A DNA stretch of 64,000 bases, from NCBI GenBank assembly GCA_950022655.1, contig OX465584.1, positions 4,659,694 to 4,723,693 on the forward strand. The letters run 5' to 3'. The position numbers and the translations under genes are program-made. The notes beneath the pieces are model-generated. The model made no database searches. It was not told the origin of the DNA and saw only the letters and a program-made list of their open reading frames with translations. Shown in pieces: positions 10,695 through 20,451 of the stretch (its first letter is position 1; every line of letters begins with the position of its first letter). This stretch comes from Alentia gelatinosa (Eukaryota > Annelida > Polychaeta > Phyllodocida > Polynoidae).

Positions 10695-13213
10695 AACGTG
10701 GAATTCACACGGTGGGATTCATATACCTCTCAGGGTTCAGAATCTCATGAGATTCTGTTCCTTTTGAAATGGCATTCACTGAGGCTGGTGTACTTCACAC
10801 CTTTCCCCTAGTCCCATACAATTCTCGGTTGGTACAAAATTCTCATGGTAAAGTGCTTTCATCAGTCTCAAGGAAAAATGGCGTATTTGACTCACATTGA
10901 TTCACACACCTGGGAGCTGTTTCAAAACGTGGGTTAAGTCTATGGTTTTGAAACAGGTCCCTGGTACATAATCACACCCTGGGACTGAAGTACCCTTGAG
11001 TTGAGAGGTGGTACAAACATGTATTTATGCTTTATCGCCTTCTATTGGCTAAGGAAAGTACATGGTTGTACCAGTTCCATTTGTCTCACCAAAATGCCCC
11101 TGTAAATTTTAAACGTGTTTAAAATCAATACTCATGGGATTCTGTACCTGGTAAGGGCTAATTGTCGCAGGGAAGATAACTTGTCTCAGGAAATTGAAAC
11201 CCTGCAATGCAGATGAGGAAATGGTGGTCCAGTACAGAATCTCAGCAGGATTTGTCCCAAGTGGGATTCACACGATGGGATTTATGTACCTCCCAGGGCG
11301 TTTTTCTGAGAAAAATCCTGTTGAGATTCTGTACTCACAATCTCTTCGTCTGAATTTTAGGGTTCCATTTCCCGGAGACATGTTTTCCCCTGTAATTGTA
11401 AGCGAAATTTCCCCCTAAAAAGGAACAAAATCGCATGAGATTTTGAGCCCTGTAAGGTACATGGATCCCATTGTGAGAATCCCCCTTTAGTTAAAACACC
11501 CTGTGAGGTACATGAATCCCATTGTGAGAATCCCCCTTTAGTTAAAACACCCTGTGAGGTACATGGATCCCATTGTGAGAATCCCACTTTAATTAAAACA
11601 CCCTGTGAGGTACATGAATCCCATCGTGTGAATCCCGCTTAGGGCAAACACCCTGTGAGGTACATGAATCCCATCGTGAGAATCTCACTTTAGTTAAAAC
11701 ACCCTGTGAGGTACATGAATCCCATCGTGTGAATCCCACTTAAGTTAAAACACCCTGTGAGGTACATGAATCCCATCGTGTGGATCCTACTTTAGTTAAA
11801 ACACCCTGTGAGGTACATGAATCCCATTGTGAGAATCCCCCTTTAGTTAAAACACCCTGTGAGGTACATGGATCCCATCGTGAGAATCCCACTTTAATTA
11901 AACACCCTGTGAGGTACATGAATCCCATCGTGTGAATCCCGCTTAGGGCAAACACCCTGTGAGGTACATGAATCCCATCGTGAGAATCTCACTTTAGTTA
12001 AAACACCCTGTGAGGTACATGAATCCCATCGTGTGAATCCTACTTTAGTTAAAACACCCTGTGAGGTACATGAATCCCATCATGTAAATCCCACTTAGGA
12101 CAAACACCCTGTGAGGTACATGAATCCCATCGTGAGAATCCCACTTAAGTTAAAACACCCTGTGAGGTACATGAATCCCATCGTGTGGATCCCACTTTAG
12201 TTAAAACACCCTGTGAGGTACATGGATCCCATCGTGAGAATCCCACTTTAGTTAAAACACCCTGTGAGGTACATGAATCCCATCGTGTAAATCCCACTTA
12301 GGACAAACACCCTGTGAGGTACATGAATCCCATCATGAGAATCCCACTTAAGACAAACACCCTGTGAGGTACATAAATCCCATCGTGTGAATCCCACTTT
12401 AGTTAAAACACCCTGTGAGGTACATGAATCCCATCGTGAGAATCCTACTTTAGTTAAAACACCCTGTGAGGTACATGAATCCCATCGTGTAAATCCCACT
12501 TAGGACAAACACCCTGTGAGGTACATGGATCCCATTGTGAGAATCCCACTTTAGTTAAAACACCCTGTGAGGTACATGAATCTCATCGTGTGAATCCTAC
12601 TTTAGTTAAAACACCCTGTGAGGTACATGGATCCCATCGTGTGAATCCCACTTAGGACAAACACCCTGTGAGGTACATGGATCCCATCGTGAGAATCCCA
12701 CTTTAGTTAAAACACCCTGTGAGGTACATGAATCCCATTGTGTGAATCCTACTTTAGTTAAAACACCCTGTGAGGTACATGGATCCCATCGTGAGAATCC
12801 CCCTTTAGTTAAAACACCCTGTGAGGTACATGAATCCCATCGTGTGAATCCTACTTTAGTTAAAACACCCTGTGAGGTACATGAATCCCATCGTTTGAAT
12901 CCTACTTTAGTTAAAACACCCTGTGAGGTACATGGATCCCATCGTGAGAATCCCACTTAGGACAAACACCCTGTGAGGTACATGGATCCCATCGTGAGAA
13001 TCCCCCTTTAGTTAAAACACCCTGTGAGGTACATGAATCCCATCGTGTGAATCCCTCTTTAGTTAAAACACCCTGTGAGGTACATGAATCCCATCGTGAG
13101 AATCCCCCTTTAGTTAAAACACCCTGTGAGGTACATGAATCCCATCGTGTGAATCCCTCTTTAGTTAAAACACCCTGTGAGGTACATGAATCTCATCGTG
13201 TGAATCCCACGTT
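10695..13213. mobile_element. TIR element with internally expanded right arm
   Basis: The left end AACGTGGAATTCACACGGTG is the inverse of the right end (TGAATCCCACGTT at 13201-13213, with GGTACATGAATCTCATCG before it). Single diverged inverse copies of the array unit occur at 10695-10735 and 11262-11305. The arm AGAATCTCATGAGATTCTG at 10740 pairs with the AATCGCATGAGATTTTG stretch at 11429. The right arm has expanded into the minisatellite at 11448-13213. No transposase ORF. Target duplication not visible. Confidence 0.6.
11448..13213. repeat. 51-bp minisatellite, about 34 copies
   Basis: The unit is CACCCTGTGAGGTACATGAA then TCCCATCGTGWGAATCCC, ending ACTTTAGTTAAAA. A variant with ACTTAGGACAAA is 50 bp long. 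Because 51 is divisible by 3, long frames stay open on both strands (plus-strand repeat LVKTPCEVHESHR). The 50-bp variants break the frame, and there is no start context or splice signal, so this is not taken as a gene. Variants (GTGTGA/GTGAGA, CTTTAG/CTTAGG) are interspersed rather than blocked. Confidence 0.92.
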
Positions 13214-13214
13214 A

Positions 13215-13638
13215 CCTTATTTCCTTGCCGTACATTGCGCTGGACCCACAAAAAGACACTGATGGACGTGTTTTAATGCTCGTTTATGTTACCGAGCCTT
13301 TATACTAGACGGTTATAGGCGACGATTCGTGAATTTTACATCACCTGACAACGTTCAGATGTCAATAGCGAGAGACTGTGTAAGAATGAGTTTGCTCTCT
13401 GGACAACATTAGACAACATTCATTAGGCAGCTGTTTGATATAGAACCTCTCTTGTACGACTTATTCATGAAAATGTTTCTTACATTGGATTCAATCTCAG
13501 CTTTCTAAAGCGAGATTGCCATTTGGTGGCAGAACGCATTAGAACCCCCTCTGGCTAATAGAGAGAAAGTAAAGTTTATTGGGAAATAGGTATATCAGGG
13601 TAAATGAGAAGAGTCTATCGTTACCCTCTTGGAAGCCG
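13215..13638. other. No feature recognised
   Basis: No gene, RNA or repeat pair identified. Confidence 0.35.
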
Positions 13639-13639
13639 G

Positions 13640-13922
13640 TAGACTCTTACACAGTCTGTTTTCGCCAGGGCCAGGGCACACAGGCTCAAACTAAGACTGT
13701 TATGCGCTGCCATTTTGAGTCAGGAATTCCTGCCTCTGCTGGTGTTAACCTGCCCCGACTGATTTGCCAGTAACAAGTGGTTTGAGTTAGCTCTAAAATT
13801 AGAACAGCCAATCGCAAAATTCCTTTCTGCCATTAGACAGAGGGAACAGGCAAATGGTAGCCGTGCTCTGTTAGACCCTTACAGATTGTAAGCCTGAGGC
13901 GGCGCGGTCTGTAAACGGACTA
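13640..13922 (-). mobile_element. Non-autonomous element with 9-bp target duplication, copy 1
   Basis: Ends are TAGACTCTTACACAG and CTGTAAACGGACTA, giving short inverted TAGWC termini. The flanks are GGAAGCCGG at 13631-13639 and GGAAGCAGG at 13923-13931, an 8/9 match. The second copy (56229-56753, opposite orientation) has a perfect 9-bp duplication. Shared interior includes CGCCAGGGCCAGGGCACACA and GTTATGCGCTGCCATTTT. No ORF. A 9-bp duplication suggests a Mutator- or Merlin-like transposase; which one cannot be decided here. Confidence 0.75.
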
Positions 13923-13952
13923 GGAAGCAGGTCGGTACCGGTGTACACAGGG

Positions 13953-14145
13953 TAAAGGCCCGGTTCCATTGGCCGACGAAAATGGTGTAGTTTTTTTTAG
14001 TTCTCCTAAACGCCCATTTCCATTGGCCATCACCGATCAACAGTCAGGAACCATAGATGGACCTTTTAGCACTGCTGACATATAATGGAAATAGCTAATA
14101 GAGAACACATAAAATCTACACCGTTTTCGTCCGCTGACCAATTAG
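13953..14145. mobile_element. MITE related to 8853-9055, damaged right end
   Basis: It begins GGCCCGGTTCCATTGGCCGA and has the inner CATTTCCATTGGCCATCACC. The inverse TCTACACCGTTTTCGTCCGC near 14112-14131 is followed by TGACCAATTAG instead of the expected end. A third related left end lies near 15853 (GGCGCGTTTCCATTGGCCGA). Confidence 0.6.
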
Positions 14146-14213
14146 AGCAATTTAAGAACTCCCGAAGTACTACAATGCGTAATGTCAAACATTATAGACG
14201 ATTGAGAACATCT

Positions 14214-14517
14214 TTTTATCTCACCCCTGGAATAAATGTCCACAGGCTTAACATTGGGAACTCGTTCTCCATGCCCATACAAGTACTGCAGTCCGTTCTC
14301 CATGGTTTATATCCTGTGTATTGTCCATTATTTTAGTGTGTACATGGGTGAGATAAATACAAAAAGCAACTCCTTTTGGTCAAAGAAGTCATTCTCCAAC
14401 TCGTTTGAATGCTATGTGATATGCACTTGGCTATCGCCTCGTTCAAATCACACAGCATCAAACTCGTTGAGAATGACGACTTTGACCAAAACTTGTTGGT
14501 TTCTTCTTTAATCTTAC
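14214..14517 (+). mobile_element. Composite foldback element F1, copy ii
   Basis: Head start TTTTTATCTCACCCC, core GGCTTAACATTGGGAACTCG, closing box GGGTGAGATAAAT at 14346-14358, then a tail hairpin ending GGTTTCTTC near 14515. The head boxes CTCACCCC and GGGTGAG match each other and differ from copy i (CTCACTCC with GGGGAGAG) and copies iii-iv (CCTACCCC with GGGGTAGG). Confidence 0.72.
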
Positions 14518-14529
14518 TCAAACGTCTAC

Positions 14530-15290
14530 ACGAGGAAGAACAGCGTGCATCGTAATTAGTTTTTAGGTACATCGTAAGGCCTATCGTAGACCATTTTGAG
14601 CTCAGTGGATTCTGGGTCTAATACAAGTTTTAAGGGTACTTTTCTGGGTATTCTTATGATAAAAGGGAGCTTTCCATGGGCTTTTCCCTTATGTTATCAT
14701 CGTCAATGATAATGGCTATATGGCTTTACATGTACATAACCATAAAGAAGAGGCCATAAGTATTATGCAAACAACTAGAAAGGTCATATAACACAGAGCG
14801 AACCTATAAATATGCTTAGAAATCGAAGAGACCATTTTATTTATCTGAGTGCATCGGTGTTTATCGAAAACTACTTCAGTAAAACCGAATCCAATACTGC
14901 GATTTAACGTTTCTTTGCGACGCGATGTGATATTTCATCGGAAATTTCTTCTGGACTTTAAATACAAAATAAGCGTATCTCTTATTGGCTTCTGCACCTT
15001 CTTGATCAAATTCATCCACGACAAAATGAACCCGTGTTAAATTCAGCGGCGACGGTTTCAGAATACTCTAATATTTTGGTTGCCATTCTAGATTTCCTAT
15101 ATATGAAAGGTTCCTAAATCGGTCGCTGGTAAACGACAAATTTATCGGGATCCAAACATCGGCATGTGGAAAGGCTTACAGGGCTGCCTTACATGCACAC
15201 TAAATGTGATTGCATTGTGAAAAATGAACATTCATTGGAAATCATAAGGATATTTTCTTATACTAGTGGGTGTAGTTGTAGTTGACGCAT
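14530..15290. other. No feature recognised
   Basis: Unique-looking AT-rich sequence; no gene supported. ATCGTAAGGCCTATCGTAG near 14570-14588 is another CGAT-rich word like those at 2.2-3.8 kb. Confidence 0.35.
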
Positions 15291-15295
15291 AATGG

Positions 15296-15488
15296 CTGGA
15301 GGCATCATGCTGTAGTAACCACTTCCTTTGCTGGAAGCATCATGCTGCGGTAACCACAGGAATGCCTGGAGGCATTTTCTGCAATAACTAAAGCAATGAC
15401 TGGAGTCATTATCTGCAATAACCACATGAATGCCTTGATGCATCATGCTTTAGTAACAACAGAAGTGCCTGGAAGCCTCATGCTGCAC
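15296..15488. repeat. 35-bp minisatellite, about 5.5 copies
   Basis: The unit is close to CTGGAGGCATCATGCTGCA then GTAACCACAGGAATGC, with 34- and 35-bp variants. Copies are well diverged. Confidence 0.8.
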
Positions 15489-15724
15489 TAGAAGTGACAT
15501 CGAACCGACAGCTGTGCCCGATTCTACCTTTGCCCGATGGATCCGCCTGGTCTGTGACAATCGGCGTCAATCGGGCAATGAACACACTTCACCGACCCGA
15601 TTGCATTACCCTTCCTGAGTGTCGGGCATTATTACCATGTCAGATATAACTGACTCTCACCGACCTCAAGATTCTGATGTACGCACTTCACCGGCTGTTC
15701 CCGATTCTGAGCAGGTCGTTTAAA

Positions 15725-15760
15725 TAGCCCCCTATAAAAGGCGGAGGTGTGATCGGGAAG
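15725..15760 (+). promoter_or_regulatory. TATA-like core promoter, plus strand
   Basis: CCCCCTATAAAAGGCGGAGG at 15727-15746 is an exact TATAAAAG box in GC-rich context. No coding frame with support follows, so it may be the promoter of a decayed retroelement. The upstream 15500-15720 has several CCCGATT and GTCGG words. Confidence 0.35.
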
Positions 15761-15916
15761 AGTCTGCATGCCGAGGTCTTGGTGTGGTATAAGACATCGA
15801 CATTTTGTTCCACGAGCCGATGGCTGGGATGAATCGGGAACAAATTATGAAAAAGGCGCGTTTCCATTGGCCGACAAAAATGGTTTGGATTTTATGTGTT
15901 CTCCTAGCCCATATGA

Positions 15917-16113
15917 GATCACAAAATGGCGCAGAAAGGGCCTATAATATCGCAAAATGGCGGGAAAGGGCCTATAAGATCACAAAATGGCGAAAAGAGC
16001 CTATAAGATCACAAAACGGCGCAAAAGGGCCTATAGGAACACAAAATGGCGGGAAAAGGGCCTGTAAGATCACAACATGGCGGAAAAGGGCCTATAAGAT
16101 CACAAAATGGCGG
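15917..16113. repeat. 30-bp minisatellite inside the likely intron of the peptide gene
   Basis: Units read GATCACAAAATGGCGGGAAA then GGGCCTATAA, about 6.5 copies. The array stops two bases before the splice-donor consensus of the peptide exon at 16115-16122, so it would lie right at the 5' end of the downstream intron. Each unit contains an AAAATGGCG word, which resembles a YY1 site. Confidence 0.85.
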
Positions 16114-16122
16114 ATTACTCAC

Positions 16123-16639
16123 GTAGTCTCCGCAGGAAGTCGGTCGTACGCGGCATACCGGAAGTCTCCCTCTCCATGAGGGCCACGACGCGGCGTCTCA
16201 CTGACGTCATATCTACCGCTGGGTCCTGGTGTGTCCTCTTTCCCTGAACCCTCCGCTGGTGGACCTCTCCGTCGTCACGCTGGCCCCCTGCGCCGTGCTC
16301 CTGGTCGCTTATGCCTGCTGTGAGTAGGAGCGGGCTGGGCGCGTTGGGCGGGTACGGCCGCCCGAAGAACCCCAGAGCCCCCGCGCCGGAGGACCCGCGC
16401 TTACCGAAGCGACTGACGCGGCTTCGGTACATGGTCCGACACATATTGTCGATGCACTCCTGCCCGATAGCGCCGAGGGACGCGCAGTACGCTCGGCATC
16501 GGAACGCCTGCTCAGCGTTCCCGGACGCAGCGCCGTGCGACGGGACGCTGAGGAACCACGCCGTGCCGAGAAGGACCAGTAGCAGCGTCCGTCCGCTTGT
16601 TACCGGCCAGAACCTGTGTGTGGCAGTCTGAGGTACCAT
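16123..16639 (-). CDS. Secreted peptide-hormone/neuropeptide precursor exon
   Basis: An ATG at 16639 (minus strand) opens a frame of about 172 codons. Residues about 13-30 are a hydrophobic signal segment (TLLLVLLGTAWFLSV) followed by small residues (HGAAS), a plausible signal peptidase site. Immediately after comes a segment with four cysteines (C-x3-C-x9-C-x4-C, RCRAYC to DNMC) ending RVSRFGKR. Gly before a dibasic KR is the standard signal for cleavage and C-terminal amidation, giving an -SRF-amide end. A second GKR occurs later (QGKR). The start follows CATCCAGG, a good splice acceptor, and the frame reaches CTAC/GTGAGTAA at 16122-16115, an excellent splice donor, so this is one exon and the gene continues to lower coordinates. 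The exon is much more GC- and CpG-rich than its surroundings. I do not recognise the peptide family. Confidence 0.6.
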
Positions 16640-16995
16640 CCTGGATGAAGTATATGGAGTCTCCAATGTAAAGATGGTAACTAATCGGTACCTCCACTTC
16701 AGTTGGGTTTACCTGTAATTATATACTCCCAGTCGTGTACGAACAATGTGTGGTACCTCACGGTAGAGTTCCTGGGCTCCTATAGGTCTCAGCTCTCCTT
16801 GATGTTCCTCTTATCTAACCACTATCCGGCGGCGTCGGCGCTAGAAGTACTTTCTCACAACAAGTTATCGTTCACTGAGCAGTGACAGAATCGCTCGCTA
16901 ATTCAGTCCTCCCCTCACGTAAACTCTCGCGAGAGCTCGCACGTGACCTCTGGCGATAACTGGGCTTGTACCTGGCGTTACTTCAGTGAGCGACG

Positions 16996-17004
16996 TTTAT
17001 ATGG
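16996..17004 (-). promoter_or_regulatory. TATA-like box upstream of the peptide gene
   Basis: On the minus strand CCATATAAA sits in a GC-rich block (16900-17330) about 360 bp upstream of the peptide start codon. Initiation would be expected near 16970, followed by a 5' UTR exon and an intron ending at the acceptor just before 16639. Position and base composition support it; nothing proves its use. Confidence 0.35.
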
Positions 17005-17104
17005 CCCGGTCGCGGCGTAGGTGGTGGGCTGAGGTGTCGCAGGCCTCCCGACCTCGTCCGAACATCCTACGTGGTGTCCCAAGAGCTGCTCGGAGTTTCA
17101 ACGA

Positions 17105-17400
17105 GTGGGTGGCACTCAGTGAGAGTTGGTCAGAGGCTGGGAGGGAGGGTGGGGGTGAGGGTGAGGGCTGATCGTTAGTAAGTAGCAGTGTGTGTGTTGT
17201 GGGGGTCGTGGGCTGGGGGGGTGGGGAGTCACCGGACCTACGTCCCACTCCGCACGCATCCCAGATCAAAGTACGTGTTAGAACACATGCGCATGCGCGG
17301 ACTCGGGTGGGAGGGGGGGGGGAGTCTCACGATCAAAAGCAACCCACGTACATGCGCACACCCACACACCTACACACCCACACACCCACACACCTAGACT
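17105..17400. repeat. G-rich and CA-rich low-complexity tract
   Basis: GGGTGGGGGTGAGGGTGAGG near 17149-17168 and CACACACC-type runs at 17356-17396. Overlapping open frames here are composition artefacts. Confidence 0.7.
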
Positions 17401-17446
17401 TGCTCAAGTCTTCGATTATGAATGTTCAATAAATACTCAAACTTAA

Positions 17447-18042
17447 GAGCCCATACACACTGTACGATTTCGGAACATGACTGTTCCTTTCTCGGCGACA
17501 AAAGAACAATCGTAAGCTCAGGCGAGGCCTAAAAAATGTGTCGGCCAGTGTGGCACCCCCCTACAGTAATTTGCCTAAGATTTGGAAATCCCACCCGTGG
17601 CGATGTACCTCTGTCGCTGACAATGTTCCGAAATCGGGACCGATAAATTAAGGAACCTGTTCCTTCCCGTTGTTGCAGACAACAGAGTTTAAGAAATCCC
17701 CCCCCCCCTGTGATGCCTACCGATTTGGGCCCATAGTTAGTTGTTGGGTGAGCAGAAATGCCCCTGCCACACACAGACTGAGGCCCGCTCACCGATTTCG
17801 TTCCCATATACTAAGATGTATTGGCTGTTCCTTTATCGATGGCCTCAAATCTCGGAAGTCAGTCGTCCAGTGTGAACAGAATTTGCTTACGAATGATTCC
17901 CAATAATGACCACCACCCCCATCTATAAATCCTGCTGTGATGGTCGATGCTAAGCACAAATTTGCCTCAGACAAGTTAAAGTGCCCTTCCGATTTAGGGA
18001 GTTAATCGGTGGGGACGAAATCGTACAGTGTGTTTCCCACTT
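17447..18042 (+). mobile_element. T1 MITE, copy 1 (TAA target duplication)
   Basis: The left end GAGCCCATACACACTGTACG and the inverse of the right end (GTACAGTGTGTTTCCCACTT) form imperfect TIRs around a shared ACACTGTACGATTTCG. TAA flanks both sides (17444-17446 and 18043-18045). About 600 bp, no transposase. Near-identical copy at 63093-63704 in opposite orientation; a diverged one at 23120-23472. A 3-bp TWA duplication suggests a Harbinger-type source. Confidence 0.82.
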
Positions 18043-18114
18043 TAATAATGCATTACACCATGTCCCCGTCCTCTGACAGGTCGAGTCCTGAATCCTGGAA
18101 TGCTGGGGCCCGTT

Positions 18115-18320
18115 TAATAATCTAAGATCCTACATGTAGACTCTTTTCTGTATGCCATAGAGACCCAGGGTCGATGTGGGTCAACTTTATTCAACGCTTA
18201 TGGACGACCTCACGAACGGCTAAGACTGTCTTAGCAAACAGAATTAAATGAAATTAAACGATAACCTTTGTACGAGCTGCAGAAATTGGTCTTCATGTAC
18301 GATCCTAGATTATTCATTCA
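18115..18320. mobile_element. Small TIR element (MITE)
   Basis: TTTAATAATCTAAGATCCTA at 18123 is inverted at the right end (CATGTACGATCCTAGATTAT then TCATTCA). The interior GGCTAAGACTGTCTTAGC is palindromic and recurs at 205-225. Fragments occur at 3790 and inside 40-457. Confidence 0.7.
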
Positions 18321-18469
18321 GTAAGGAGGGGTAGGGTAGGTAGAGGGGTAGCCATAGGATGCAGGGACTGGAGCTAGTCTATCACAAACCTACACTCCGC
18401 TCTGCCTACCACCTGGTGGGAAGAACGGGAATGACGCCAGCAGCGCGGGATTTAACGAGATTTGACGAG

Positions 18470-18597
18470 ATTTTAGCAGACGCCATGCTGAATAGTCACT
18501 TCCGGTGGGTGTTGTTGTTGTTGGTACTTTGCTAATGTACGCGTGGCTTTAAAGGCAATTCGGACAATTTGTCTTCAAAATCAAAACCCATGTAAGT
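18470..18597 (+). promoter_or_regulatory. Possible promoter and non-coding first exon
   Basis: GACGCCATGCTG (YY1-like) and CACTTCCGG at 18497-18505 (ETS-like) precede a consensus splice donor CAT/GTAAGTTT at 18592. The arrangement fits a TATA-less promoter with a short first exon, but no downstream exon is identifiable. Confidence 0.25.
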
Positions 18598-18954
18598 TTC
18601 CTGCAATTTGAATAAGTTGATCGCTAAATGCTGTGGTAGATGTATATAACTTAAAAATCAGTTTTTGATTTAGAGATTGCGGGGACAACCATATTTTACT
18701 CGAAGACAATATCCTGGAGTCATTTTGATGTTAATCGTTCATATACAGAGTTATTAGGGTCACTTTTTATAAACCGAGCATGATAAAACCAAGACAAGTG
18801 TAATCATTATCGAGATACTTTTCCTGTTAACATTTGAAAATGTTATGAAGCTCAATATTAATGAAACGGGTTCACACCAAGTGTGTTAAAAACATGCATA
18901 ACGCCGGAATACCATTGATAAAAGAAAAGGGAGTTTGCAATCAGTTGTTGTATG

Positions 18955-19140
18955 GTAATATTAGGAAAGGTCCTTACTGTGGACGAAACGGTTCCTGTTC
19001 GAGGTCAGTCTTCAATTTCCTACTGCCTGACGCCATAGGCGGAAGGCAGTATGAAATCGATGACTGACCGAGAACGAGAAGCGTTTCGTCCACAGTGAGG
19101 ACATTTGCATATTATATACCTTAAATTGATGAAAAAACAA
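18955..19140 (+). mobile_element. Variable-stem hairpin element F2, copy a
   Basis: The hairpin is 18971-19102. Left arm words TCCTTACTGTGGACGAAACG and GTTCGAGGTCAGTC pair with GACTGACCGAGAAC and CGTTTCGTCCACAGTGAGGA. The loop is TGACGCCATAGGCGGA. The outer frame on the right is TTTGCATATTATATACCTTA. Compare copies b, c and d. Confidence 0.75.
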
Positions 19141-19149
19141 CATTTTGAT

Positions 19150-19345
19150 GACTTATTTGGAGAAAACGCCCTAACTGTAGCCGAACTATGTCTTAGTTCG
19201 AGGTCACCTATCGCCGACGTTCCCCTTGACGCTGTAGGCGAAGGGGCGAACGTCGGCGATAGGTGACCGAGAACTAAGACATAGTTCTGGCCACAGTCAG
19301 GGAGTTTTCTTATTATTACATACCTTTATTCGATCAGAAAGACGC
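19150..19345 (+). mobile_element. Variable-stem hairpin element F2, copy b
   Basis: The hairpin is 19161-19310. The left arm (AACTATGTCTTAGTTCGAGG, then TCACCTATCGCCGACGTTCC) pairs almost perfectly with the right arm. The loop TTGACGCTGTAGGCGAA has the same GACGCYNTAGGCG form as copy a, although the stem sequence is different. Right frame: TTCTTATTATTACATACC then TTTATTCGATC and ACGCCATTTA. Confidence 0.8.
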
Positions 19346-19690
19346 CATTTATCGCGTTGTCGAGTGACAATCGCTTCATGTTGACACTGTCTGCTACGAA
19401 CCGGAAGTTGCGCAGGATGTGCGCGTTGCGCATGCGCGATAATACCGTCACTCGCCGAACGGATGTTTGGTTGTTATTCGGTAAGCGTGCAGTTAACAGA
19501 GAATGCGATTGGAGAGGGGTAGGAGAACCGCCCGGGAATCAGTGTAAACTTGTCTGTGCGTCGCCCGTTGCGCTCCAAGTCGAACGGCGTGTTGTTATTA
19601 TCGATCAATTTTACATATATGAGCAGTTTAAACGGTGTCTGGTGAATCCAAATTGTTAGCTACTTCGATATTTGGTCAGTATGTATGCAC
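19346..19690 (+). repeat. CpG-rich body of an F2-type element
   Basis: GTTTAAACGGTGTCTGGTGA and CGATATTTGGTCAGTATGTA near 19628-19685 match 34148-34206 in the second long F2 element, so this stretch likely belongs to the transposon. It contains TTGCGCATGCGCGA at 19426-19439, a consensus-like NRF1 site. The 100-codon frame at 19357-19659 has no domain signal. Confidence 0.45.
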
Positions 19691-20172
19691 TTGTAGTCGT
19701 AACGGGGGGCGTGTATCGCGAGTTTAAAATCGCGATTCGACGTCCTCCGACATGTTGTTTTTGGTCGCGATGACGTCGAATATGCATGCCTAGCGGGGTG
19801 CGGCGAGTTAGTTACATACACGTTAGAATCTTGCAGTACGACGAAACGCACCATAGTGGGCCGGAGTCGCGATATACTACATTTACCCATTTACAACTCG
19901 GTGTAAACACCTCGTTGTAAACGTGCTAGGGCCCGAGTTCGGATCGAAATGTTTACGTTTACAGGAACATCGTTTTATTACTTTACTATATACCCATGCC
20001 GTATATACTGTAAATACGCACCGTTTCGGCATATGACGTAAAAATACTGTACGGACCGCTGGTCCGTACACTAAAATACGGACCACCTTGCCATACACAT
20101 TTATTAACGTATCAGTTGTTAAAAATTAAATTAATGAATTTTTTTTTAAATTTGGGTATATAGTAAATATAT

Positions 20173-20313
20173 AACGTCCAACCATGCTTGTACAAGTCAC
20201 AGAACTCGATGATTATTTACGGTTTGTACAGAACTCGGCATAAATGCCTCGGTCCGTACAAACCGTAAATTGCCAGCTCGTTCTGTGAATTGTACAGCAT
20301 GGTCAGGACGTTC
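20173..20313. mobile_element. Long hairpin (foldback), loop GGCATAAATGCC
   Basis: AACGTCC, CCATGCT, TCACAGAAC and ATTTACGGTTTGTAC on the left are met in reverse order by GTACAAACCGTAAAT, GTTCTGTGA, AGCATGG and GGACGTT on the right. The tip is a perfect palindrome. No coding capacity. An unrelated small inverted pair (TGTACGGACCGCTGGTCCGTACA) lies at 20048-20070. Confidence 0.8.
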
Positions 20314-20451
20314 TATATAAATATATATAGAGAGAGATTTCAGAAATATACTATGTCATTTTGATTTATTGATACAATAAGCAGACAAGTATATACATTA
20401 TCTGATTGTTATCACGAAACCTGCTGAAAATCAGCAATGGTTAAAGCCAAA

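Noticed and set aside
11357..13262. Long repeat-protein frames on both strands of the 51-bp array
   Set aside because: The period is divisible by three, so frames stay open by arithmetic; 50-bp variants break them and both strands are equally open.
15805..16179. Plus-strand 124-codon frame
   Set aside because: It is a translation of the 30-bp minisatellite and runs antisense into the peptide exon.
17443..18045. T1 as a piggyBac-type element with TTAA duplication
   Set aside because: TTAA is visible at both ends of copy 1, but the interrupted RT frame at 63.1 kb shows that only three bases (TAA) are duplicated.
19357..19659. 100-codon frame in CpG-rich DNA as a gene
   Set aside because: No domain pattern, and part of the DNA matches the body of another F2-type element at 34.1 kb.
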